A DNA stretch of 64,000 nt from Tissierellales bacterium (GCA_018433765.1 JAHDQO010000021.1:186001-250000), one strand, 5' to 3'. Shown: positions 33,716 to 43,301, counted from the first letter of the stretch. Program-made: numbers and translations. Notes: generated by a model not told the origin, from the sequence alone.

Positions 33716-34385
33716 TATCACATCCCAATATTTCACTGCATTTCTCAAAAACTATTTGATTACTAGTTATTACAGGAATACTGCATTGCTCTTCAATAAA
33801 TCCTCTAGCTTCCATTGCTCTAAAATTAGTACAAGAAATAAACACAGCATCATAATTATCTTTTTTAACTTCATCTATAACAAATTCAGCAATTTTATTA
33901 GGTTCAACTAATGCTATAGAAAAATTATCATCTATACCTAATCCAATTATTTTTTTCACTTTAGTTCCATCATCTTCTAAACTTTTTTTTATTTTTTCAT
34001 TTAAGGCATCAATATAAGGTGTTGCTACAAGAAGATTCTTTGGGTTTATTTTTTCAAGTCTTTCTCTGACACTTTTTATAACACTTACTGATACAGCATC
34101 TGATTTTTCTTCTATAGTACTGCATATTTGTTTATCATAGTCATTACCTCTTAATGCTCCTGCTGAAGTACATCCAAATACTATAAGCTCAGGTTTAACA
34201 GTAGCTATATCTTTTAAAGCTTTAGGAAAATGCATGTCCAACATTTCTTCTTCCCCTTTTACAGTAGTATCAACTAAATACATTCTTGATGTATGAACAT
34301 TAACACTTTTATCTATATTTCTATAAAAATCTACTTCCATTACAGAATTTGATGATGGTACAATAAGACCTATTCTTTTTGTCAT
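33705..34385 (-). CDS. Asp/Glu/hydantoin racemase superfamily protein (maleate isomerase-like)
   Basis: A 226-aa protein of the two-cysteine Asp/Glu racemase superfamily, closest in pattern to maleate cis-trans isomerase and arylmalonate decarboxylase. The two catalytic cysteines are C72 (in VFGCTSAGAL) and C185 (in VFISCTNFRA), and the N-terminal IGLIVPSSN matches the maleate isomerase branch. Such enzymes invert or isomerise carboxylates by proton transfer between two thiols. The gene overlaps the PreA-like gene and follows the ammonia-lyase gene by 12 bases, so it belongs to the same operon. It could racemise a D-amino acid, a hydantoin or a dicarboxylate. Confidence 0.84.
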   Translation of the reverse strand: MTKRIGLIVPSSNSVMEVDFYRNIDKSVNVHTSRMYLVDTTVKGEEEMLDMHFPKALKDIATVKPELIVFGCTSAGALRGNDYDKQICSTIEEKSDAVSVSVIKSVRERLEKINPKNLLVATPYIDALNEKIKKSLEDDGTKVKKIIGLGIDDNFSIALVEPNKIAEFVIDEVKKDNYDAVFISCTNFRAMEARGFIEEQCSIPVITSNQIVFEKCSEILGCDNDD

Positions 34386-34397
34386 GTTTCATTCCTC

Positions 34398-35606
34398 CTA
34401 TAAATAATATTTCCCTTTCCAAACTATATTTCTATATTCAATTGGGTCTGTATCTCCTTCTGTACTAATAACTAGTACTCTTGAATTACTATTTAGGTTA
34501 AGTTTACTAATTACATCAGCAATGTTATTATCAATAATATATGTTAAAACACCTATGCCTATAGCACCTGATTCTCCAGAAATTATCCTTTTATCATTTC
34601 CTATTGAATTTGAAAGTATTCTCATACCATATGCTGCTAATTCATCTTTACATTTAATAAAATAACTGCTGTAATCTTTTAGTATTTCCCAAGTAATAGT
34701 GTTTGGTTCTCCACATGCCAAACCTGCCATTATAGTTTTTAAGTCACCTTTAACATATTTAGGTTTGCCATTGTCAGACTTTCCTGATTCAAATATGCAT
34801 GCAGCATTTTCAGGTTCTACAACAGTAATAAGAGGCAAATTTTCTTTATAATTTGAAGCTAAATAACCAGTTATTGCTCCTGCAAAAGAACCTACACCAG
34901 CTTGAAGAATAACATGTGTAAACATATTTTCCCCTTTTTGCTGTATTTCTTCTTCTATTTCTTTAATTATGGTTGCATAACCTTGTGAAATCCATGTTGG
35001 GATTTTTTCATAACCTTCCCATGCAGTATCTTGAACCATAATCCATCCGTTTTTTTCAGCCATTTCATTAGCATATCTCACTGCATCATCATAATTAAAA
35101 TCTGTAATTTCAGCATGAGCTCCTTCTTTAATAATATTATCAAGTCTAGATTTTGCTGATCCTTTAGGCATATATACTACTGATTTATGACCCATTTTAT
35201 TTGCAGACCAAGCTACACCTCTACCGTGATTTCCATCTGTTGCTGTTACAAATGTTAATTCACCAGTTTTTTCTTTTATTTCTTTTGATAACAATTCTTC
35301 ATAACTTAATACTCTTTCATATCCAAGTTCTTCTGAAATATATTTTGCAATACAATATGCTCCACCTAAAACCTTAAATGCATTTAATCCAAATCTTTTA
35401 GACTCATCTTTTACCCATATTTTATCTAAACTCAATTTTTTTGCTAAATTATCTAAACTTATTAAAGGAGTTTTTTCATATCCAACAATACTTTCATGAA
35501 ACTTGCTTGAATTTTTAATTTCTTTTTTATTAAAAAATTCTAAATTCAGGTTTTCTTTTTTTATTTTTTTATGCTTATTGCTTATTATTTCAATTTTGCT
35601 TTCCAT
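34398..35606 (-). CDS. dpaL: Diaminopropionate ammonia-lyase
   Basis: A 402-aa fold-type II PLP enzyme of the YgeX/DpaL group. The PLP lysine is K78 in RFGLNAFKVLGG, matching K77 of the Escherichia coli enzyme, and TATDGNHGRGVAW is the diagnostic asparagine loop. The phosphate-binding loop is expected in the QAGVGSFAG region. DpaL converts 2,3-diaminopropionate (D or L) to pyruvate and two ammonia, and also deaminates D-serine. It lies 2 bases from the D-aminoacylase stop and 12 from the racemase start, a coupled operon. It would feed deacylated D-residues into pyruvate, with RidA removing stray 2-aminoacrylate. Confidence 0.92.
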   Translation of the reverse strand: MESKIEIISNKHKKIKKENLNLEFFNKKEIKNSSKFHESIVGYEKTPLISLDNLAKKLSLDKIWVKDESKRFGLNAFKVLGGAYCIAKYISEELGYERVLSYEELLSKEIKEKTGELTFVTATDGNHGRGVAWSANKMGHKSVVYMPKGSAKSRLDNIIKEGAHAEITDFNYDDAVRYANEMAEKNGWIMVQDTAWEGYEKIPTWISQGYATIIKEIEEEIQQKGENMFTHVILQAGVGSFAGAITGYLASNYKENLPLITVVEPENAACIFESGKSDNGKPKYVKGDLKTIMAGLACGEPNTITWEILKDYSSYFIKCKDELAAYGMRILSNSIGNDKRIISGESGAIGIGVLTYIIDNNIADVISKLNLNSNSRVLVISTEGDTDPIEYRNIVWKGKYYL

Positions 35607-35608
35607 AG

Positions 35609-37186
35609 CTAATGCTTTAAATACCTCCCGCTAATTTTACCTGTCAATTTACCATTTTCTAGTACAATTTCACCGTTATTTATTACATAATCTATTCCAT
35701 TAGGTTTTTTAAACGGCTCTTTAATAGATGTGTTATCTTTAATATTTTCATAATCTAAGACAACTAAATCTGCATAATTACCTTTTTTTATCAATCCTCT
35801 ATTTTTTATACAAAATCTAGATGCTGGCAGTCCAGTTATTTTAAAAATTGCCTCTTCTAAACTAAATAATTTTTCTTTTTTACAATAATGTTCTAAAAAT
35901 CTAGGAAAGGTACCATTTTGTCTTGGGTGACATTTAGACCCTTCATTAACCGGAAAACTATCTGAACCAATCATTGTAAATTTTTGTTTCATTATATGTT
36001 TAACATCTTGATCCCAAATTGACATGTAACATGAATTAACTCCATGTCCATTCTCTTCTATTATTTTAAAGGCCATATCTATAGGTTCTAGATTATACTT
36101 ATTAGCTAATTCCAATATACTATAACCATTATACTCAGGACTGTTAGGGGCATCCCCAATTACTATATTGTCAGAAGAACCTACTTGCTTCCAAAAATTC
36201 TCCCAAGTTATATCATTTTCTAAAGAATAAATTATTTTCTCTCTTTCTTTTTTATCATTAAACAATTCTATAATTTCACTGATTTGTTTATTAACTACAT
36301 TTGGAGGTAGTATAGTAGTAAGATTATTACTTGAAAAATCATAAGGATATTGATCTACCATTACATCTACACCATCACTTCTAGCTTCTTTTATTATTTC
36401 TACAGTTCTATGAACCTTTCCCCAATTGTCTTTTCCTGTTACTTTATGATGACTAATTTGTAATTTTACCTTGGATTCTTTTGCAATATTTATTACCTCT
36501 TCTACTGCTTCAATCAGATTATATGATTCATTTCGCATATGAACTGTAAAAACACCATCATATTTTGAAATAATCTTACATAATTCAATTAATTCATATG
36601 TATTTGCATACATACAAGGAGGAAAAATTAATCCAGCACTTAAACCTAATGCTCCTTGTTTCATAGCAGTATCAACTATTTTTTTCATTTCTTCAAGTTC
36701 ATCATGTGTACAAATTCTATTTTCTAGTCCTATAACCATATATCTAACTAAGCCATGGGGTATAGTTGACATAATATTTGTACCTAATTCTATACTATTA
36801 GAATAATCCACAAATTCATTAAAGCTCTGCCATGGATATTCAATTCCTCTGTCAACACCTAATATTTCATTCCAATCATTTTGTATTTCTTTTTTTATTG
36901 GAGCAACACCTAGTCCACAGCTACCACCAATTAGTGTTGTTACACCTTGATATGTTCTATACGGCATTTTACTTCGTAAAAAAGGCATTATCTCCATATG
37001 AGTGTGTGAATCTATAAATCCGGGAACAACATACTTTCCGTTTGCATCAATTAAAATTTTTGCTTTACATTTAGGATCTTTTCCAATAAAAGTAATCCTG
37101 TCTCCTTCTATTCCTATTTCTGCATAATACCAAGGTGCACATGTACCATCTATTACCCTTGCATTTTTTATTAATATATCAAACAT
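35609..37186 (-). CDS. N-acyl-D-amino-acid deacylase (D-aminoacylase)
   Basis: A 525-aa amidohydrolase of the D-aminoacylase branch. The metal-binding VPGFIDSHTHMEI (H-x-H) at about residues 60-72, LQISHHKVTG (second-site histidines) and IGSDSFPVN (catalytic aspartate) are all visible, plus the C-terminal GNYADLVVLDYE beta-sandwich. These enzymes cleave N-acyl groups from D-amino acids; relatives act on hydantoins or N-carbamoyl compounds. The first gene of the run down to AOR, with AGGAGG before the ATG. It lies downstream of the 530-base gap that must hold the operon promoter. It sets the substrate class of the operon: N-acylated D-amino acids. Confidence 0.9.
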   Translation of the reverse strand: MFDILIKNARVIDGTCAPWYYAEIGIEGDRITFIGKDPKCKAKILIDANGKYVVPGFIDSHTHMEIMPFLRSKMPYRTYQGVTTLIGGSCGLGVAPIKKEIQNDWNEILGVDRGIEYPWQSFNEFVDYSNSIELGTNIMSTIPHGLVRYMVIGLENRICTHDELEEMKKIVDTAMKQGALGLSAGLIFPPCMYANTYELIELCKIISKYDGVFTVHMRNESYNLIEAVEEVINIAKESKVKLQISHHKVTGKDNWGKVHRTVEIIKEARSDGVDVMVDQYPYDFSSNNLTTILPPNVVNKQISEIIELFNDKKEREKIIYSLENDITWENFWKQVGSSDNIVIGDAPNSPEYNGYSILELANKYNLEPIDMAFKIIEENGHGVNSCYMSIWDQDVKHIMKQKFTMIGSDSFPVNEGSKCHPRQNGTFPRFLEHYCKKEKLFSLEEAIFKITGLPASRFCIKNRGLIKKGNYADLVVLDYENIKDNTSIKEPFKKPNGIDYVINNGEIVLENGKLTGKISGRYLKH

Positions 37187-37716
37187 TATAAAAACCTCCT
37201 TATTTTATAAGTATAAAACCTACTCAATAATATAAAAAATCGTTTTCATATATAAAACTGCTACCAAATATTAAGTTTTCTACAATTAAGCAGCAGCTTT
37301 ACATAATATAAAAAAAGAGGAAAGAAAATAAAAAAATATGTTAATTATCACTTATTATTGTTAATTTATATTATACAGCAAGTATTACTTAATTACAAGT
37401 TAATATTAGGTATTTTATTTTTTTATATTACACTTTTTACTATTTATATCATTATTATATTTTTTATCTAATTCAGTTAGTTTTAGCAATATAAAAGTAT
37501 TTTTTTGTGTTTTTCATAAAATAAATTAATAAATTAAATAATTTATATAGAATGTATAGAATACCTCTATAAACCATTTTTTTGTATACTTATACTAAAC
37601 AAAATATATTTTAAAGAAATATTAAATTAATTAAAAAGAAAAGTAAACAAGATTGGATATGTTTAAAGTAAAAAGCTTTCTCTATAACATATCTTATTCT
37701 GTTATAGAGAAAGCTT
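37187..37716. promoter_or_regulatory. Long AT-rich control region upstream of the D-aminoacylase operon
   Basis: This 530-base stretch carries no open frame with coding character. It should hold the promoter of the minus-strand D-aminoacylase operon. The right end is the terminator of the XRE-cupin gene (37671-37718). No clear operator dyad stands out; the XRE-cupin regulator at 37717 is the nearest candidate regulator. Confidence 0.4.
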
Positions 37717-37718
37717 TT
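37671..37718 (-). terminator. Intrinsic terminator overlapping the XRE-cupin stop
   Basis: A perfect 19-bp palindromic stem (AAAAGCTTTCTCTATAACA and its complement) with a 10-base loop overlaps the end of the gene at 37717 and continues into a short T-run. Confidence 0.82.
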
Positions 37719-38268
37719 AATATATTGACGGACTTATATTTGATATACCTATAATTTCTTCTTCAGTTTCATTAATCATATCATGAGGGATATTTGATTT
37801 TATATATATACTATCACCCGGCTCGACTAAATATTCTTTGCTGTCTAGTATTAATTTCATTTTTCCTTTCATTATATATATAGACTCGTCTCCGTCATGA
37901 ACTAATGGTTTTTCACTAACTTTTGAATGTGGTTGTACTCTAAATAGAATAGTAACCATTTTAACATCAAAATCTTTATCTGAACTCATAGGCGAAAGAA
38001 ATTCAATTTTCATTGGTGAATCTGGATCGTATAGTTTCTTTCTTTCAGAACTCTTTATTATCATGTGACTTTTTTGTTCATCCATCAAGAAATAATACAA
38101 AGGTACTCCTAGCACATTAGAGATTTTTCTCAATGATGCTATCGAAGGCTCTATCAAATTTCTTTCAAGCTGTGAAATATAGCTTGCAGTTAATTCAGTA
38201 TCTCTAGCTAACTGTCTTAGAGATATGCCTATCTGCATTCGTTTTTCTTTTATTCTACTACCAATCAT
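37717..38268 (-). CDS. XRE-cupin family transcriptional regulator (second copy)
   Basis: A 183-aa regulator with XRE helix-turn-helix (about 5-60, QLARDTELTASYISQLE) and a C-terminal cupin (about 105-180, HDGDESIYIMKG and IKSNIPHDMIN). It matches the protein at 23428 in length and domain order. ATG 38268 has AGGAGGT upstream. It lies between the D-threonine-aldolase/nitrilase/Opp run and the D-aminoacylase operon, so it is the best candidate regulator for the island. Its cupin probably senses a pathway amino acid or peptide. Confidence 0.9.
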   Translation of the reverse strand: MIGSRIKEKRMQIGISLRQLARDTELTASYISQLERNLIEPSIASLRKISNVLGVPLYYFLMDEQKSHMIIKSSERKKLYDPDSPMKIEFLSPMSSDKDFDVKMVTILFRVQPHSKVSEKPLVHDGDESIYIMKGKMKLILDSKEYLVEPGDSIYIKSNIPHDMINETEEEIIGISNISPSIY

Positions 38269-38412
38269 TAACTTATCGTACCTCCTAATTACATGCACAA
38301 CTTATTTATATATAGAAAATTATAACATATTTTGCAGTATGATAATAGAATAACATTAACTAACTGCAAGAACATATAATACTATTATAATATAAACTTC
38401 TCAAATCCAATA

Positions 38413-38438
38413 TTGAACAATTCATTTGGATTGTTGAA
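38413..38438. repeat. Inverted repeat upstream of the XRE-cupin gene
   Basis: TTGAACAAT and ATTGTTGAA are separated by 8 bases, an imperfect 9-bp dyad, between the D-threonine-aldolase-like stop and the XRE-cupin start. It could be an operator for the regulator or a weak hairpin after the preceding gene. Confidence 0.35.
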
Positions 38439-38461
38439 AAACTAATCCACATCCCTTTATT

Positions 38462-39544
38462 CTATCTACAGTCTATTTTTATAATATCTTTTACTTTATT
38501 ATTTCTATCTATTAAATAAAATTTACTGTGCTGATAATTTGTAGTACAGCAATGAGCTGGAATTAATAAATATTTATCCCCAATATTATATTTAGAAGTA
38601 TCTCCATCCAATATATTTGCTTCATAATGTTCATCACTCATAAATGTCATTTCAATGTTATTATCATCAAGTACTACAGTATCTGGATAGTCACTGCTAA
38701 TTGCTTTTTTCCCTGCATCAAATACTATTTTGTTACTAAATTTACTAATAATTGTACTTAGAACAAACATAGAATTTTGAAATTCAACTCCTTGCTTTCT
38801 GTATATATTGTCACTATACACATAAGAACCAGGTTGTATTTCAGTAATTTTGTCAAATTTAGCCATTTGCTCAAAATTACCTGTTCCTGCAACAGATATT
38901 GTTTCTAGCTTAATATCATTACTATCTAATAAATTTACTACCTTTTCAATTTCTTTATATGATTTTTCGCATGTTTTTTCTCGTTCTTCTTTATTTTTTA
39001 TAAAATTTGCGCCACCGTTATAAGACATTAATCCTTTTAATTTTAGATACTCTGAATGTTTTATTTTTTCTGCAATATTTAACGCTTCATCGTATGTTTT
39101 TATTCCACATCTGCCATATCCTGTATCGTAATCTAAAAACAAATTTATATAAGTTTTGTTCTCTTTAGATAATTTATCAAATATTGAAACTACATCTATA
39201 TTTTCTACGGCAAAATTAATATTAACTGTCTTAGATAATTCTACAGCTCTTAAAATTTTATCACTGGTTACTATTTCATTTGCCAATAGTATATTATTTA
39301 TTCCATTTTCAGCCATACATTCACATTCATCTATAGTTGCACAGCATATTCCAACAGCACCTTCGTTAATTTGCTTTTTAGCTACATATGAAGATTTATG
39401 TGTTTTTATATGTGGTCTTATATTTACATCGAATTTTTTAGCTTTATTTTTCATTAATTCGATATTATTATTTAATTTGTCTTCAAAAACTACTATACAT
39501 GGTGTAGTTAAATCCTCAATATTAGCTCCAATCTTATTTTTCAT
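38462..39544 (-). CDS. D-threonine aldolase / D-serine dehydratase-like PLP enzyme
   Basis: A 360-aa fold-type III PLP enzyme of the D-threonine aldolase-like family. The PLP lysine is K47 in RPHIKTHKS, and the C-terminal metal site with His-Cys pair is present as PAHCCTTN. Such enzymes cleave D-3-hydroxy-amino acids (D-threonine to glycine and acetaldehyde) or dehydrate D-serine. Gene spacing (4 bases after the nitrilase-type gene) indicates one transcript with it and the Opp transporter. An aldehyde product would suit the AOR at 29320. It is the strongest D-stereospecific enzyme signal next to the peptide importer. Confidence 0.87.
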   Translation of the reverse strand: MKNKIGANIEDLTTPCIVVFEDKLNNNIELMKNKAKKFDVNIRPHIKTHKSSYVAKKQINEGAVGICCATIDECECMAENGINNILLANEIVTSDKILRAVELSKTVNINFAVENIDVVSIFDKLSKENKTYINLFLDYDTGYGRCGIKTYDEALNIAEKIKHSEYLKLKGLMSYNGGANFIKNKEEREKTCEKSYKEIEKVVNLLDSNDIKLETISVAGTGNFEQMAKFDKITEIQPGSYVYSDNIYRKQGVEFQNSMFVLSTIISKFSNKIVFDAGKKAISSDYPDTVVLDDNNIEMTFMSDEHYEANILDGDTSKYNIGDKYLLIPAHCCTTNYQHSKFYLIDRNNKVKDIIKIDCR

Positions 39545-39548
39545 AATC

Positions 39549-40436
39549 TCACTCCGTCCTTTTACTTATTTCATAGAACACTTCGGGTTTTCTAGTTCTA
39601 AGCGGATTACACTCCTCTTTATGTCTCATTTTTATTATTTCTGAACTTAATATTGCATAAACAATTTCATCTTTTATTGATTCCGATTTAGATTCTGCTA
39701 CTATTTGAGCATAAGGATCAATAAGCATACATCCTCCAATATGTGTTGAAGGTAAACTATCTATATGAGGTGCTGATATTCCACACATATTTGTCAATGC
39801 AACATAAACATTATTATCTCCTGCTCTAGCTCTTTGTAATATGTTCCAACCCTCTTTGTACATCTTTATAGTGTTTTTTATTTCTTCTTCAGTCATTGAA
39901 TTTTCTTTGTTTAGTGCTCTAGATGCATGAGGTGCTAGTATTACTTCAACTCCCTTTAAAGCCATAACTCTAGCCATTTCAGGATGCATATTATCATAAC
40001 AAATAATCATACCAACTTTTGCAAATGGAAGTTGAAATACATTTATTTGAGAACCACCTCTAAAATAAAAGTACTCATCACCTGATAAATGTATCTTCCT
40101 CTGCTTACCTACATATCCTTCTGGTCCTACAATAAATTGAGTATTATAATGAACTCCATTATCTATTTCTGCAATACCTGCACAAATATATACATTCTTT
40201 TCTGCTGCTGTTTTTTCTAATGTTTTTACTGCATTTCCATTAGGTACTTCTTCTGCTTGAGATATTATATCAGAATGTCCTACATGTCCTGTTATATTAA
40301 GTTCTGGCATTAAGATAAGCTTGACATCTTTATCTTTTACAGCTTCATTTACTAAATTTATAATTTTCTTTAAACTATTTTCTTTTTCCATAACAACACT
40401 TTCATGCTGTATTATAGCTATTTTAAAATCTTTCAT
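39549..40436 (-). CDS. Carbon-nitrogen hydrolase (nitrilase superfamily amidase)
   Basis: A 295-aa nitrilase-superfamily hydrolase. The Glu-Lys-Cys triad is E45 (MPELNITG), K114 (RKIHLSGDE) and C146 (MIICYDNMHPE). The family includes N-carbamoyl-D-amino-acid amidohydrolases, beta-ureidopropionase and omega-amidases. The length and the HLSGDE segment are typical of N-carbamoyl or amide hydrolases. GGAAGGTG precedes the ATG at 40436, 4 bases after the OppF stop. An N-carbamoyl-D-amino-acid or amide substrate would suit its neighbours, but specificity is inferred. Confidence 0.87.
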   Translation of the reverse strand: MKDFKIAIIQHESVVMEKENSLKKIINLVNEAVKDKDVKLILMPELNITGHVGHSDIISQAEEVPNGNAVKTLEKTAAEKNVYICAGIAEIDNGVHYNTQFIVGPEGYVGKQRKIHLSGDEYFYFRGGSQINVFQLPFAKVGMIICYDNMHPEMARVMALKGVEVILAPHASRALNKENSMTEEEIKNTIKMYKEGWNILQRARAGDNNVYVALTNMCGISAPHIDSLPSTHIGGCMLIDPYAQIVAESKSESIKDEIVYAILSSEIIKMRHKEECNPLRTRKPEVFYEISKRTE

Positions 40437-40440
40437 TTAC

Positions 40441-41397
40441 TCACCTTCCAAATACTTCACATGAAACGAAATGTCCATTGTTAATTTCTACTAAATCTAA
40501 TTCTTTTCCTGAACACGCAGGTACAGCATATTTGCATCTTGGTGCAAATCTACAGCCCGGTTTTGGCTCAATTGGTGATACTACTTCACCTTTTAGAATT
40601 TCTCTTTCTCTCTTATTATCTATATCTATTACAGGAATAGCACTTAACAATGCCTTAGTGTATGGATGTATTGGATTTTCAAACAGCTCATCACTTTTGG
40701 CTCTTTCTATAACTTTGCCTAGATACATTACAACTATTTCATCAGATATGTGTTTTACAACTGATAAATCATGTGTAATAAACATGTAAGTTAATCCCAT
40801 ATCTTCTTGCAAATCCATTAATAAATTTAATATTTGTGCTTGTATACTAACATCTAATGCTGAAACAGGTTCATCACATATAATAAATTCAGGATTTAAA
40901 GCAAGAGCTCTAGCTATACCAATTCTCTGCCTTCTTCCTCCATCTAATTCATGAGGGTAACTATTACGCAATCTTTTTGCTAATCCAACTATATCCATAA
41001 GTTCTAATGTTCTCTTATAAGCTTCTTTCTTATCAGTTATTATTTTATTAAAAGTTATTGGTTCCATTATAATTTCAGAAACAGACATTCTTGGATTTAA
41101 AGAAGCATAAGGATCTTGAAAAATTATCTGCATTTTAGATCTCATTTTTCTCATTTTATTGCTGCTAAGCTTTATAATATCTTTACCATCATAGATGACA
41201 CTGCCTGAAGTTGGTTCGAGTAATCTAAGAACTGTTCTACCCAAAGTACTTTTCCCACAGCCTGATTCGCCTACTACACCTAAAGTCTGTCCCTTATATA
41301 TATTTAAATTTATATTATCTACTGCATGTAAATTACCAGCACTAGTTTTAAAATATTTTTTTAGATTTTTAGTTTTAATTAATATTTTATTGTCCAT
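40441..41397 (-). CDS. Oligopeptide/dipeptide ABC transporter ATP-binding protein (OppF/DppF-like)
   Basis: A 318-aa ATPase of the Opp/Dpp group: Walker A GESGCGKST, Walker B FIICDEPVSALD, switch histidine in FITHDLS, and the C-terminal oligopeptide-transporter extension with its conserved cysteines (PGCRFAPRC, PAC, SCEVF). The usual SGGQRQ signature reads LDGGRRQRIG, with the serine replaced by aspartate; this may lower ATPase activity or be compensated by the partner. ATG 41397 lies within the end of the OppD gene (11-base overlap) with GAGGAGG upstream. It pairs with OppD to power OppBC. Confidence 0.92.
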   Translation of the reverse strand: MDNKILIKTKNLKKYFKTSAGNLHAVDNINLNIYKGQTLGVVGESGCGKSTLGRTVLRLLEPTSGSVIYDGKDIIKLSSNKMRKMRSKMQIIFQDPYASLNPRMSVSEIIMEPITFNKIITDKKEAYKRTLELMDIVGLAKRLRNSYPHELDGGRRQRIGIARALALNPEFIICDEPVSALDVSIQAQILNLLMDLQEDMGLTYMFITHDLSVVKHISDEIVVMYLGKVIERAKSDELFENPIHPYTKALLSAIPVIDIDNKREREILKGEVVSPIEPKPGCRFAPRCKYAVPACSGKELDLVEINNGHFVSCEVFGR

Positions 41398-42367
41398 GTT
41401 TATCCTCCTCAAATAAATGACAAAGAATCTTGTGATTATCATTTATATAGTATTTAGGATGAATAGTTCTGCATTTATCCATTACATGCGGACATCTATC
41501 TTGGAAGTAACAGCCTACAGGTAATTTTGTAGGATCTGGTAACAATCCAGATATTGGTTTTAATCTTTTAGATTTATCTTTTATATTAGGTATAGATCCG
41601 AATAATCCAACCGTATACGGATGATGTTTATCACCTTTATAAATATCTCTTAAGCTTCCATATTCAACTATTTGTCCAGCATACATAATTGCAACTTCAT
41701 CACACATTTCAGATACTACTCCTAAATCATGAGTAATTAAAATCATAGATGTGTTTAATGCTCTTTTCAAATTTTTCATTAAATCTAAAACTTGTGCCTG
41801 AATAGTTACATCTAATGCTGTAGTCGGTTCATCAGCAATTAGTAGCTCTGGTTCATTTATTAAAGCCATAGCTATTACAACTCTCTGCTTCATCCCACCT
41901 GAAAATTCATGGGGAAAATTGTTCATTCTATTTTCAGATATACCAACCATATTTAAAACATTTTTTACTTTTGTATCTATATCTTCTTTAGATAAATTGC
42001 TGTGCATTCTTACAGCTTCTGATAACTGTTCATGTACAGTAAAAATAGGATTTAAACTTGTCATAGGATCTTGAAATATCATGGATATTTCTTTACCCCT
42101 AATCGATCTAATAGTTTCATAATCCATATCTAATATTTCTTTCCCTTTAAATTTAATAGTACCAGAATCAATTCTTCCAGTCCTTTCAGGAAGTAAATTC
42201 ATTATTGATAAACTTGTTGTTGTTTTCCCTGCTCCTGTTTCTCCTACAATACCAACTGTTTTTCCCTTTTCTAAAGATATACTTATGCCATTTACCGCGT
42301 GAACATCTGCATTTCCTGATTTATATCTAACTGTAAGATTATCTATTTCTAATATTTTTTCAGACAT
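41387..42367 (-). CDS. Oligopeptide/dipeptide ABC transporter ATP-binding protein (OppD/DppD-like)
   Basis: A 326-aa ATPase with intact Walker A (GETGAGKTT), signature (FSGGMKQRV), Walker B (LLIADEPTTALD) and switch histidine (LITHDLG). It has the C-terminal OppD extension with the conserved Cys residues (PVGCYFQDRC, CRTIHP, LCHLFEED). ATG 42367 is preferred; GGAGAG lies before it and the upstream in-frame ATG at 42385 overlaps the OppC stop. It is the partner of the ATPase at 40441 in the same importer. Confidence 0.93.
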   Translation of the reverse strand: MSEKILEIDNLTVRYKSGNADVHAVNGISISLEKGKTVGIVGETGAGKTTTSLSIMNLLPERTGRIDSGTIKFKGKEILDMDYETIRSIRGKEISMIFQDPMTSLNPIFTVHEQLSEAVRMHSNLSKEDIDTKVKNVLNMVGISENRMNNFPHEFSGGMKQRVVIAMALINEPELLIADEPTTALDVTIQAQVLDLMKNLKRALNTSMILITHDLGVVSEMCDEVAIMYAGQIVEYGSLRDIYKGDKHHPYTVGLFGSIPNIKDKSKRLKPISGLLPDPTKLPVGCYFQDRCPHVMDKCRTIHPKYYINDNHKILCHLFEEDKHGQ

Positions 42368-42384
42368 TTTATCTCTCCATTTCA

Positions 42385-43287
42385 TTAATCTTTTAGCTTC
42401 GGATCTAGCGCATCTCTTAAGCCATCACCTACAAAATTAATCATCAAAACAGCAATTATAATGAAAATTCCTGGAAAAATTACCATATGAGGCGCAACTC
42501 TAAGAAATTGTCTTCCACCTGAAAGCATAGCACCCCATTCTGGATTAGGAGGTTGTATTCCTAAACCAATAAAACTTAAACCTGCTGCTGATAATATCGT
42601 ACCAGCTATGCTCATAGTTGCATTAACTAATATTGGTGCCATACAATTAGCTATAACATGCTTGAAAATTATTCTTCCATCCCTTAATCCTATAGCTCTT
42701 GCGGCTTCAACATATTCAACATCTTTAACAGATAATACTACAGCTCTAACTAATCTTGTATACCCAGGAATATTAGCAATAACCAATGCGATTAATAAAT
42801 TAGTCATACCTATTCCAAGTGCAGCCACAATTGTTATTGTCAGTAAAATTGCAGGTATTGCCAGAAATATATCGGCTATTCTCATAATTACATTATCAAT
42901 CATTCCGCCATAGTATCCTGCTATTCCACCTAAAAGACACCCAAAGAAAACTGATATAGCTACAACTATTACTCCTATTGACAGTGATACTCTTGAACCA
43001 TGTATAATTCTTGCTAATATATCTCTGCCGAATTCATCCGTACCAAACCAATGTTTGCCACTTGGAGGCTGCAATCTTTCAGGCATATTAGTTTTTACTA
43101 CTACATTATCATAATCAACTATAAGATCAGCAAAAATAGCTATTAAAATCAATATTAGCAATATGATTAATCCCATAACTGCAAGTTTGTTCTTTTTTAA
43201 TCTAAACCAAATTTCTTTTAATTGACTAGTTTTCTTCTCCTCTTTTAAAACTTTGTTTTTATTTTTTTTATTCTTTTTATTAGTCAT
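42385..43287 (-). CDS. Oligopeptide/dipeptide ABC transporter permease (OppC/DppC-like)
   Basis: A 300-aa inner-membrane permease. The N-terminus is a basic cytoplasmic tail (runs of lysine) followed by the OppC family LAVMGLIILL first membrane segment. The DppC-type signature HWFGTDEFGRDILARIIHGSR (in part) precedes the five-helix core, and the EAA loop reads YVEAARAIGLRDGRIIFKHV (in part). It pairs with OppB. The gene starts 14 bases after the OppB stop. Confidence 0.94.
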   Translation of the reverse strand: MTNKKNKKNKNKVLKEEKKTSQLKEIWFRLKKNKLAVMGLIILLILILIAIFADLIVDYDNVVVKTNMPERLQPPSGKHWFGTDEFGRDILARIIHGSRVSLSIGVIVVAISVFFGCLLGGIAGYYGGMIDNVIMRIADIFLAIPAILLTITIVAALGIGMTNLLIALVIANIPGYTRLVRAVVLSVKDVEYVEAARAIGLRDGRIIFKHVIANCMAPILVNATMSIAGTILSAAGLSFIGLGIQPPNPEWGAMLSGGRQFLRVAPHMVIFPGIFIIIAVLMINFVGDGLRDALDPKLKD

Positions 43288-43301
43288 AATTAGATACTCC
43301 T

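Noticed and set aside
39156-39644. Plus-strand open frame of 162 codons across the D-threonine-aldolase and nitrilase genes
   Set aside because: It spans two real genes on the opposite strand, and its sequence shows only the Ile/Phe/Ser bias of a complementary frame.
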